The notes below the pieces were generated by a model that was given only the letters and a program-made list of their open reading frames with translations, had not been told where the DNA came from and ran no database searches. Shown in pieces: positions 1 to 5,967 of a DNA stretch of 10,290 nucleotides (positions are counted from its first letter, which is position 1; the number at the start of each line of letters is the position of its first letter). Both the position numbers and the translations under genes were made by a program. Source of the DNA: DASXMX01 sp036794395 (GTDB lineage Bacteria > Planctomycetota > Phycisphaerae > Tepidisphaerales > Tepidisphaeraceae); contig DAIRGS010000249.1 of NCBI GenBank assembly GCA_036794395.1, forward strand, positions 1 to 10,290. The letters are read 5' to 3'.

Positions 1-1142
1 ACGTTGATCTGGGCGACGCCGCCGGCCAGCTTGGCGAGCCGCTCCTGGAGCTTCTCGCGGTCGTAATCGCTGGTGTTGTTCTCGATTTCGTTCTTGAGCT
101 GATCGATGCGGCCCTTGATGGCCTTTTCGTCACCGGCGCCTTCGATGATGGTGGTGTTGTCCTTGTCGACGCGGATCTTCTTGGCCCGGCCGAGCTGGGA
201 GAGCTCGACGTTTTCGAGCTTGATGCCGAGTTCTTCAAAGATGGCCTGGCCGCCGGTGACGATGGCGATGTCTTCGAGCATGGCCTTGCGGCGATCGCCG
301 AAGCCCGGCGCCTTGGCGGCGCACACCTTGAGGATGCCGCGGAGCTTGTTGACGACGAGGGTGGCGAGGGCTTCGCCTTCAATGTCCTCGGCGATGATGA
401 GCAGCGGCTTGCCGCCCTCGGCGGCCTTGCTCAGGATGGGAACCAGGTCGCGCGCGCTGCTGATCTTCTTCTCGTGGATGAGGATGTAGGCATCATCGAG
501 AACCGCTTCCATGGAAGTGTTGTCGGTGATGAAGTGGGGGCTGAGGTAGCCCTTGTCGAACTGCATGCCTTCGAGGAGATCGACGGTGGTGTCGAGGCTC
601 TTGCCTTCTTCGACGGTGATGACGCCGTCTTTGCCGACTTTGTCCATGGCGTCGGCGATGAGCTTGCCGATCTGCTCGTCCTGGTTGGCCGAGGAGGTGC
701 CGACCTGGGCGACTTCCTTGCTGCTGGTAATCTTCTTGGACATCTTGGCCAGCTCATCGACGAGAGCCTCGACGGCCAGGTGGATGCCCTTCTGGACCTG
801 GGCGGGGTTGGCGCCGGAGGCGATGTTGCGCATGCCTTCGGAGAAGATGGCTTCGGCGTAGACGGTGGCGGTGGTGGTGCCGTCGCCGGCGACGCTGGAG
901 GTCTTGGAGGCGACTTCCTTCACCATCTGCGCGCCCATGTTTTCGTAGGGGTCGTCGAGCTCGATTTCCTTGGCGACGGTGACGCCGTCCTTGGTGACGG
1001 TGGGAGCGCCGAAGGATTTTTCGAGAACAACGTTGCGGCCCGAGGGGCCGAGCGTGACTTTTACGGCGCGGGCGAGCTTGCGCACTCCACGAAGGAGGCT
1101 CTCGCGAGCGGCTTGATCAAATTCGATTCGTTTAGCGGCCAT
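1..1142 (-). CDS. groEL: 60-kDa chaperonin GroEL (3' end beyond window)
   Basis: ATP-dependent cytosolic chaperonin that forms a double heptameric ring and folds proteins with its GroES lid. I translated the minus strand directly: about 380 of the usual ~545 residues are present and the frame runs open off the left edge. The equatorial ATP site is intact, with TLGPSGRN at 30-37, TVTKDGVTV from 48 (Asp52) and GDGTTTAT from 86 (Asp87). The apical domain includes KAPGFGDRR, and the sequence continues through TSDYDREKLQERLAKLAGGVA, where the window ends. The catalytic Asp equivalent to E. coli D398 therefore lies outside and cannot be checked. The ATG at 1142 is preceded by AGGAGA (1151-1156) at 8-nt spacing, so the start is secure. 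The gene lies downstream of groES on the same strand but is separated from it by 214 bp of repeat DNA. Confidence 0.98.
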   Translation of the reverse strand, partial: MAAKRIEFDQAARESLLRGVRKLARAVKVTLGPSGRNVVLEKSFGAPTVTKDGVTVAKEIELDDPYENMGAQMVKEVASKTSSVAGDGTTTATVYAEAIFSEGMRNIASGANPAQVQKGIHLAVEALVDELAKMSKKITSSKEVAQVGTSSANQDEQIGKLIADAMDKVGKDGVITVEEGKSLDTTVDLLEGMQFDKGYLSPHFITDNTSMEAVLDDAYILIHEKKISSARDLVPILSKAAEGGKPLLIIAEDIEGEALATLVVNKLRGILKVCAAKAPGFGDRRKAMLEDIAIVTGGQAIFEELGIKLENVELSQLGRAKKIRVDKDNTTIIEGAGDEKAIKGRIDQLKNEIENNTSDYDREKLQERLAKLAGGVAQIN

Positions 1143-1165
1143 TGTTTGGTTCTCCTAAATTCGTT

Positions 1166-1348
1166 TCACCACGGAGGCACGGAGGACACGGAGGCGCGCC
1201 CGTCATCCGACCCTCAATCCGGGATTTCAGATTTCAAATTTCAAATATTGCATTTGCATGCTTGCTCGAACGGCACGCGACCTCGGATGCGCCTCGGTGT
1301 CTCTCTTCGAGCCTGAGCCTCAGAGCCGAAGGCCGTGCCTCCGTGGTT
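1166..1348. repeat. Palindromic intergenic repeat between groES and groEL
   Basis: Two 15-bp arms are perfect inverted copies: accacggaggcacgg at 1168-1182 and ccgtgcctccgtggt at 1333-1347. The left arm continues as a degenerate tandem word (cacggaggacacggagg), and a partial inverted match, gcgcctcggtgtctctc, appears near 1288-1304. Between the arms lies an A/T-rich word repeat, gatttcagatttcaaattt at about 1223-1241. A related word, agaggacacagaggc, occurs at the right edge of the window, so this looks like a dispersed family. No coding frame here has support. On the groESL transcript it could fold into a long hairpin. Confidence 0.7.
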
Positions 1349-1356
1349 GCATTTCT

Positions 1357-1647
1357 TTACTCGACGATGGCGAGAATGTCTTCCTCGCTCATGATCATGA
1401 CTTCTTCGCCGTCGAGTTTGATTTCGGTGCCGGCGTAGCTGGCGAAGATGACTTCGTCACCCTTTTTCACCGAGATGGGAGCGCGCTCCCCGGTCTCGAG
1501 GCGTTTGCCGTCGCCGATGGCGAGGATCTTGCCACGGCGGGGTTTTTCCTTTGCGCTATCGGGAAGAACGATGCCGCTCTTGGTCTTGCTTTCAGCCTCG
1601 ACGCGCTTGACGAGGATCTTGTCACCGAGGGGGCGAAGTTTAGCCAT
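1357..1647 (-). CDS. groES: 10-kDa co-chaperonin GroES
   Basis: Heptameric lid of the GroEL chaperonin, acting in the cytosol. The 96-residue product has the normal family length and fold markers. It opens MAKLRPLGDKILVKRVEAE. The mobile loop that contacts GroEL contains GIVLP at 25-29, followed by GKILAIGDG and a C-terminal acidic strand ending EEDILAIVE. The ATG at 1647 is preceded by AAGGAGT (1653-1659) at 5-nt spacing, a strong ribosome-binding site. groEL follows on the same strand, the standard gene order, but 214 bp away. I found no CIRCE operator (TTAGCACTC-N9-GAGTGCTAA) in the 158 bp upstream, so HrcA control is not supported by this stretch. A promoter could also lie further upstream, before the response regulator. 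Confidence 0.97.
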   Translation of the reverse strand: MAKLRPLGDKILVKRVEAESKTKSGIVLPDSAKEKPRRGKILAIGDGKRLETGERAPISVKKGDEVIFASYAGTEIKLDGEEVMIMSEEDILAIVE

Positions 1648-1659
1648 GATTCACTCCTT

Positions 1660-1775
1660 GCAATTTGTCCTTGGTCCTTTGTCATCTGTTACAAGCCGGG
1701 GGAAATTGAAGGACCAACCCTCCGACCGCTTCACGTTATCCGTTTGTCAGTTGTCCGTGGTCAGTTGTTCCTTGT
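1660..1775. repeat. Word-like repeats in the spacer upstream of groES
   Basis: The spacer between the response regulator and groES contains related short words: ttgtccttggtcctttgtc near 1665-1683, and two copies of gtcagttgt at 1746-1754 and 1760-1768 with a 14-bp period, followed by ttccttgtcc. No gene, hairpin terminator or CIRCE element is evident. It resembles the degenerate 'GGACAAAGGACCAAGGAC' type of intergenic filler and probably belongs with the other repeat families in this window. Confidence 0.4.
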
Positions 1776-1805
1776 CCGCTTCTGACCGCACATATCCGTC
1801 CGCCT

Positions 1806-2222
1806 TCAACCTCTGCCGGGCCATTGGCTGGCGTGATACCGACGCAGCACGCGGGCCAATGCATCCAGCAGCAAATTCGTATCCACCGGCTTGCTCAGCA
1901 CGCTGAACACATGCATGCCCAGCGCCTCGCGAAGCAGGTGGCTGGTCAGCTCGCTGGTCAGCAAGATCGCCGGGGGCGCTGTCCTGGTCTGCTCGTTCAT
2001 CAGCCGGATGACCTGCATGCCGCCCAACTGGGGCATTTGCTGATCCAACACCGCCGCGTGAACGGGCTGCGATTCAATCAGATCCAACGCCTCGCGCCCG
2101 CTCCGGGCCGAGATCGTTTGCACACCCTGCGGCTCAAGCAACCCACGCACCGTCTGATGCCAATCCTCCTGCTCATTGGCGAGCAAAACGGTGAACCGAT
2201 TTTTCTCAAAAGTCGGAGCCAT
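1806..2222 (-). CDS. Single-domain response regulator (REC domain)
   Basis: A stand-alone receiver domain of 138 residues from ATG 2222; a GTG at 2234 would add four residues, and neither start has a clear Shine-Dalgarno. Such proteins accept a phosphoryl group from a histidine kinase and act by protein contact, having no DNA-binding domain. Visible receiver features are the first strand FTVLLANEQEDW (10-21), the phospho-acceptor Asp60 in AAVLDQQMP, the switch Thr89 in ILLTSE, and Lys111 in LSKPVD. The usual acidic Asp-Asp pair that helps bind Mg2+ is Asn16-Glu17, a mild departure; phosphorylation is still plausible because Asp, Thr and Lys are kept. The gene is upstream of groES on the same strand with a 158-bp gap, so co-transcription is possible but unproven. 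No kinase gene is nearby, so the pathway cannot be named. Confidence 0.85.
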   Translation of the reverse strand: MAPTFEKNRFTVLLANEQEDWHQTVRGLLEPQGVQTISARSGREALDLIESQPVHAAVLDQQMPQLGGMQVIRLMNEQTRTAPPAILLTSELTSHLLREALGMHVFSVLSKPVDTNLLLDALARVLRRYHASQWPGRG

Positions 2223-2527
2223 ACGTACCCGCACCGATAGAACCGGAGCCGAAGGTCTCTGGTGCCTAATAACAAGGGGCGTGCCCGGAGATGGGATTGG
2301 AGGCAGAGGGGGATTTGAGATTTAAGATTTGGAATTTCAGATAGTTACGTTGATTGGGAATTTGGCGAGTTCATGGGTTGAGACGGCGAGTTCTGCCAAA
2401 GAATGCGAGGGGGGAAGGGGGCGCTGCCGGAATGGCAGACGTGGGCCCCAGCTCGATTGCTTCCCTTAATTGATAGAAGTGGTGGCGGGCCGATACGATG
2501 TGTAAAGCGTTGAAGTTGAGGTGGATG
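2223..2527. other. Divergent intergenic region with A/T-rich word repeat
   Basis: About 300 bp between the response regulator (leftward) and the antitoxin (rightward), so it should hold promoters for both. It contains an A/T-rich word repeat, gatttgagatttaagattt at 2312-2330 followed by ggaatttcag, similar to the one inside the groES-groEL element. A short perfect hairpin, ctgcc-ggaat-ggcag, lies at 2424-2438. The antitoxin promoter is listed separately; I could not identify a convincing one for the response regulator. Overlapping open frames on the minus strand look non-coding. Confidence 0.5.
2470..2499 (+). promoter_or_regulatory. Predicted sigma-70 promoter of the toxin-antitoxin operon
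   Basis: A -35-like TTGATA (2470-2475, five of six matches to TTGACA) and a -10-like TACGAT (2494-2499, four of six matches to TATAAT) are separated by 18 bp. Transcription would begin near 2506, leaving a short leader with GAGG at 2518-2521 before ATG 2528. This geometry also argues against the upstream ATG at 2498, which lies within the -10 box. Prediction from motif match only; promoter rules for this phylum are not well fixed. Confidence 0.4.
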
Positions 2528-2824
2528 ATGACGATTACTCTTTCGGACGAAACTGAACACCGGCTTCTTGCCGAAGCGAAGCGTCGAGGGATCGCGGTCA
2601 ATCAGCTTGCGGAACAGTTGATCGACACCGGCTTGGCGCAGCCGGGGATAAGGTCCATAAACCAGTCGAGCATCGATATCCTTGACGCGTGGGAAGCCGA
2701 GACTGCAACCAACGACCCTCAGGAAATCGCTCTACGACAGGGGGAATTTGAGGAGTTCAAACGTGAACTGAATCAAACCCGCTTGGCAACCGATGGCCCC
2801 GACGCCCGGGTCCCTTATCCATGA
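2528..2824 (+). CDS. Ribbon-helix-helix-like antitoxin of a VapBC-type pair
   Basis: A 98-residue protein that likely binds operator DNA through its N-terminus and neutralises the PIN toxin through its C-terminus. The N-terminal pattern MTITLSDETEHRLLAEAK, then RRGIAVNQLAEQLIDTGL, reads as a short strand followed by two helices, as in Arc/CopG/MetJ-type antitoxins. The remainder is acidic and probably flexible, with WEAE and EFEEFKREL segments, typical of a toxin-binding tail. I chose ATG 2528 because GAGG (2518-2521) sits 6 nt upstream; ATG 2525 and ATG 2498 are in frame, but the latter overlaps the predicted -10 box. The stop overlaps the toxin start in an ATGA (2821-2824), a classic translationally coupled arrangement. 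Base composition is near 52% GC, lower than the flanking core genes. Because the toxin is truncated, this antitoxin is probably an orphan here. Confidence 0.75.
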   Translation: MTITLSDETEHRLLAEAKRRGIAVNQLAEQLIDTGLAQPGIRSINQSSIDILDAWEAETATNDPQEIALRQGEFEEFKRELNQTRLATDGPDARVPYP

Positions 2825-3315
2825 GATCTCACATCATTTTGGATTCCGGCCCGCTTGGACTGTTGTTTCAGCGCGCGGGGGTCGCTCCTGCCGAAAAGTG
2901 CCGTGCGTGGGCCAAGAAACATTTGATGGCCGGTACGCGCCTTATCGTGCCGGAGATTATTCATTATGAAATCCGCAGAACGCTCAAGCCGAAATCGCGC
3001 CTCAGCGGGTCGAGTTTGATTTGCTCACGCTCCGGTTGCCTCGTCGACAATCTTGACCTCATGATCCGTGAGGCCATAGAGGTCGTAAACAAGACGGTCG
3101 ATTTGACTATTGGTGGAATCGATTTGGCGCTGAAGCGATTCCTTATTAGACGGGGATTGAGCAGCGGCCAACGACTTGTGAAACGAAAGCATTTGATCCA
3201 CAAGCGCCACAAGGCGGTCATGGGAGGATTTATCAGACTTCTTTGTAACTTCGCACGGGCGAATTGGAATTGTTTTGAGCTGAGGCGGCCCGATACGAAG
3301 ATATCCACCCTGTAG
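2821..3315 (+). pseudogene. VapC-like PIN-domain toxin, truncated at its 3' end
   Basis: PIN toxins are Mg2+-dependent ribonucleases, usually 130-150 residues with four conserved acidic residues. The first ~55 residues match this family: HIILDSGPLGLL (Asp8), a helix with KCRAWAKKHL, and LIVPEIIHYEIRRTL (Glu45, Glu50). Homology stops near 2990. The open frame continues to 3315 (164 residues), but from 3025 onward it is antisense to the well-conserved C-terminus of the restriction-modification gene and does not resemble a PIN domain. The two C-terminal catalytic acidic residues are therefore missing. After ~2990 another plus frame reads AEIAPQRVEFDLLTLRL, which could be a frameshifted continuation of the PIN fold, and it ends at a stop near 3056. 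I infer a frameshift plus loss of the 3' half, giving a non-functional toxin. The start is set by the ATGA overlap with the antitoxin. Confidence 0.75.
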
Positions 3316-5937
3316 CGCATTTCCGCCGTATGTCGTCGTGAAATAGTAGTTAATGAGCCGGCTGTTCAGCAGACCTAACAGATACCGGAGGTCGAGCGTC
3401 GAAATAATTATCGACGTGGACTTGGCCGCGAGCATTCGTCCACGTAGATCAGGAGCACACTCCAAGCATTTGGTCATGCCTGCTACGATTAACTTCGGAG
3501 AGAGCGATTGTTTGCGGCGCATCACAGGTAGTTGGCGAGTAGCTCCTGCCGGGATCACAGGGTGCAAGAAGGAACGACCGAGATATCGGAGTTTCTCACG
3601 TCCCCATAGCACCTCATACCGCTCAATGGTTCCGCTATTGACAACTGCCAAATCACCCTTGGCAAGAGCAGACTTATCTCGAAGCAACGATTGAATCTCA
3701 TATGCTTCCGCCACGGTCGCTGCACCGGTAACTTCGGCGACGGAGCCAAGGGTCGGGAACGAATCCGCCAATCGCTGTGCGACACCGTTTGTTCCCAAGC
3801 TCCCGAATATTGACCATGGCATGAGCGGATTGGTGAAATGCTTGGACCGCGTCAACTCATGCACCTCGCCAGGTTTGATCCGCAATTCCGAGTCAATCGT
3901 CATCCTCTCGTATTGAACGATTTGGTCCGGCTTGGACTTGCTCTTTCGCACGACGTAAACGATCGGATAGACGGCAACCGGGAATACTGGAACTCGCGAA
4001 TAATCGCGAATCGATTGCAACGAATTCTCCGCGATGATAGCGCGTGCGCCGGCGGCGTAATTCGCAGAGCCAAGCTTATTGGGGACGATCATGCTGCTCA
4101 CTCCGCCGGTCTTACAGAGTTGAAGGGCCTTGTCCACGAATACGCAGAATATATCCCAGTTGCCGCTCGCCGATTCATAACGCTTCGACATGTAGGCGCG
4201 ATCGCCTGGAAGCCAAGTGGTCATCCACTCGGAATCGATGTAGGGTGGATTGCCGATCACGGCGTCGAATCCGCCCGATTTTATTATCGAGGGGAATCCC
4301 TCCTGCCAGTTGAATGGGCGCAGGCGTGAGCGATCGTGTTCGGACAGATCCTTCCAAACCTCGGTGGCGTAGATATCCGTGGAAATCAGGGAGTTCCCGC
4401 CCCGGATGTTGTCCCCCAAGTCCGGCAACGCCCGCTCGTGGAATAGCAGCAAATCGTTGATCGATTGCGCTGACTCACCTTCCAGGCATTTGAGAAGCAC
4501 AGAGAGCTTCGTGACTTCAACAGCCTGCGGATCGATGTCCACTCCATAGATGTTGTTGGTAAGAATTCGCTTTCGTTCACGGATTGAGAGCACCAGCGCG
4601 CCGCGCGAACCGGGGCGGAGCGCAGGATTCTTCCCCATTAACCACTTTTGGGGATCGTTAGTGAGGTACCACTGTTGATGCCAATCCAGCAAGAATTGAT
4701 ATGCTCCAAGGAGGAACGAGCCAGAACCGCACGCGGGGTCGAGGATACGTAATTTGGCGGCTTCGACGGGCGTCTTGTCCGCCAGCAGGTTACCGACGGT
4801 GTTCTGGACGATGTAGTCCACGATGTACGCGGGCGTGTAATATACGCCGCCCGCCTTACGGACCTCCGGCTTTGGCTCGATTCTGGCTTGGTGGCTTGCC
4901 GTCAGGTGAATGACGTTGCCCAAAAATCGCTCGTAAACGCTGCCGAGGATGTTGGCCGCGACTTCTTTGAAAACGTATGGGCTATCCGGATAATAGAGCC
5001 GCTTGATAATGTGCTTAAGCGCGGCGTCATCGATCTTGAGGCCGAGAGTCAGCTCATCGGGCGGTTCGTGGCGTTCCTTCTCCTTGCGGAAATGAAATAG
5101 GCCGGAATTAAAACGTTGGTCAGCCTTGTTAAAAAGCGCGCGCATCCGCGCATACGTGTTATCTCCAGAGAGCAACGCCTGCATTTGAAAGGGGGGCTCG
5201 ATGCCGCGGTCCTCGCAAATCCGCAGGAACACGATCCGGTCGATGATCCGCTGCGTGGCGAAGTTCAACCCGGATTGGTCGAGCTCATCGTTGCGCAGAG
5301 CCAGGCTAACGGCAAGCTTCTTGCGCCACTCCTCCATCTCGTCGAGGAATGCGTCGTCGAACTCTTGAGTACCTGACTTCTTGTGCGACAAGATGTATCG
5401 GTCGAACCCCCCGTGCTGGATCGCATCGGGAGAAAAGATCGAGGCGATCTCGTCCCACTTCTGCGGATAGTCTTTGTACGTGAAGTAGCACAAGCGCGCA
5501 GTCGAGGCTTTTTCGAGGAACTTGGGCTTTACGCGACAGTCATAAACAGCGAGTTCCTTGAAATTCGTAAGGATGGACAGGGGTAACCCAGCGGTCCAAG
5601 CATATCTACGAAGTTGGTACGCAGCCTCAACGTCAGTGTGAACATTGACCGCCGGCTTTTTGGCTTCGAGGAAGAAGATCCGACGACCACCAATGCGAAA
5701 CGAATAGTCGGGGGACTTAACTGTTCCGGCGATCCTAATGGCGTCTTCATGGACGACTTCGCGAAAGGCCTCAGCGTACCCCTTGGTGTTGTCGATGTCC
5801 CAACCGAGGGCCTTGAACATTGGGTTGATGAAATCGATGCGCAGATTGGTTTCGTTGTAAGTGGGCGCCTTGTAAAGTTCGGACTGCGTCTCAAATCGGT
5901 CGATCAGTCCTTGGACCTGTGACGGCATCGACGTCAT
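3025..5937 (-). CDS. Type IIG (Eco57I-like) restriction endonuclease/adenine methyltransferase
   Basis: A 970-residue single-chain enzyme that methylates adenine (N6) in a specific DNA site and cleaves unmodified DNA near it. The N-terminal nuclease domain (about 30-140) has PDYSF (Asp77) and FFLEAKKP (Glu91, Lys93), a PD-(D/E)xK signature as in HsdR-N-type nucleases. A helical connector leads to the methyltransferase core: GVYYTP at 364-369, DPACGSG (SAM-binding motif I) at 400-406, GVDIDP in the motif II region, and NPPY (catalytic motif IV of N6-adenine enzymes) at 563-566. About 690-900 is a TaqI-like target-recognition region with YLLGLLNSRLINYYF and LKTIPIR. A helical tail ends QIDRLVYDLYGLTDHEVKIV, the usual terminus of this family, so the gene looks full length. 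The start ATG 5937 lies 30 bp after the upstream ABC gene and has no obvious Shine-Dalgarno. GC is near 50% in two sampled lines against about 65% in the neighbours, consistent with horizontal transfer. The recognition site cannot be read from sequence. Confidence 0.92.
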   Translation of the reverse strand: MTSMPSQVQGLIDRFETQSELYKAPTYNETNLRIDFINPMFKALGWDIDNTKGYAEAFREVVHEDAIRIAGTVKSPDYSFRIGGRRIFFLEAKKPAVNVHTDVEAAYQLRRYAWTAGLPLSILTNFKELAVYDCRVKPKFLEKASTARLCYFTYKDYPQKWDEIASIFSPDAIQHGGFDRYILSHKKSGTQEFDDAFLDEMEEWRKKLAVSLALRNDELDQSGLNFATQRIIDRIVFLRICEDRGIEPPFQMQALLSGDNTYARMRALFNKADQRFNSGLFHFRKEKERHEPPDELTLGLKIDDAALKHIIKRLYYPDSPYVFKEVAANILGSVYERFLGNVIHLTASHQARIEPKPEVRKAGGVYYTPAYIVDYIVQNTVGNLLADKTPVEAAKLRILDPACGSGSFLLGAYQFLLDWHQQWYLTNDPQKWLMGKNPALRPGSRGALVLSIRERKRILTNNIYGVDIDPQAVEVTKLSVLLKCLEGESAQSINDLLLFHERALPDLGDNIRGGNSLISTDIYATEVWKDLSEHDRSRLRPFNWQEGFPSIIKSGGFDAVIGNPPYIDSEWMTTWLPGDRAYMSKRYESASGNWDIFCVFVDKALQLCKTGGVSSMIVPNKLGSANYAAGARAIIAENSLQSIRDYSRVPVFPVAVYPIVYVVRKSKSKPDQIVQYERMTIDSELRIKPGEVHELTRSKHFTNPLMPWSIFGSLGTNGVAQRLADSFPTLGSVAEVTGAATVAEAYEIQSLLRDKSALAKGDLAVVNSGTIERYEVLWGREKLRYLGRSFLHPVIPAGATRQLPVMRRKQSLSPKLIVAGMTKCLECAPDLRGRMLAAKSTSIIISTLDLRYLLGLLNSRLINYYFTTTYGGNALQGGYLRIGPPQLKTIPIRPCEVTKKSDKSSHDRLVALVDQMLSFHKSLAAAQSPSNKESLQRQIDSTNSQIDRLVYDLYGLTDHEVKIVDEATGA

Positions 5938-5967
5938 ATCCGCGGAATGGTAGGGGAAATGCAGGTG

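Noticed and set aside
474..1316. 280-residue plus-strand open frame antisense to groEL
   Set aside because: It is the complement of a strongly conserved GroEL sequence; its Gly/Asp/Val-rich composition is typical of antisense frames in high-GC genes.
1166..1348. Tandem words near groEL as a CRISPR array
   Set aside because: Words are short, degenerate and inverted, with no regular unique spacers and no cas genes.
1660..1800. Candidate minus-strand promoter for groES (CTGACC, 18 bp, GATAAC)
   Set aside because: Only four of six matches in each box, and the sequence lies inside word repeats that create such matches by chance.
2484..3297. Repeated ccgatacga at about 2490 and 3289 as possible direct repeats bounding an insertion
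   Set aside because: Only nine bases match, one copy lies within the restriction gene, and the interval does not coincide with the apparent junction near 2990-3045.
3838..4329. 163-residue plus-strand frame within the restriction-modification gene
   Set aside because: It is antisense to the conserved methyltransferase region including NPPY, and has no recognisable domain.
3025..5937. Possibility that the methyltransferase is a BREX PglX or a type I HsdM
   Set aside because: It carries its own N-terminal PD-(D/E)xK nuclease and C-terminal recognition domain, and no BREX genes, HsdR or HsdS lie nearby; type IIG fits better.
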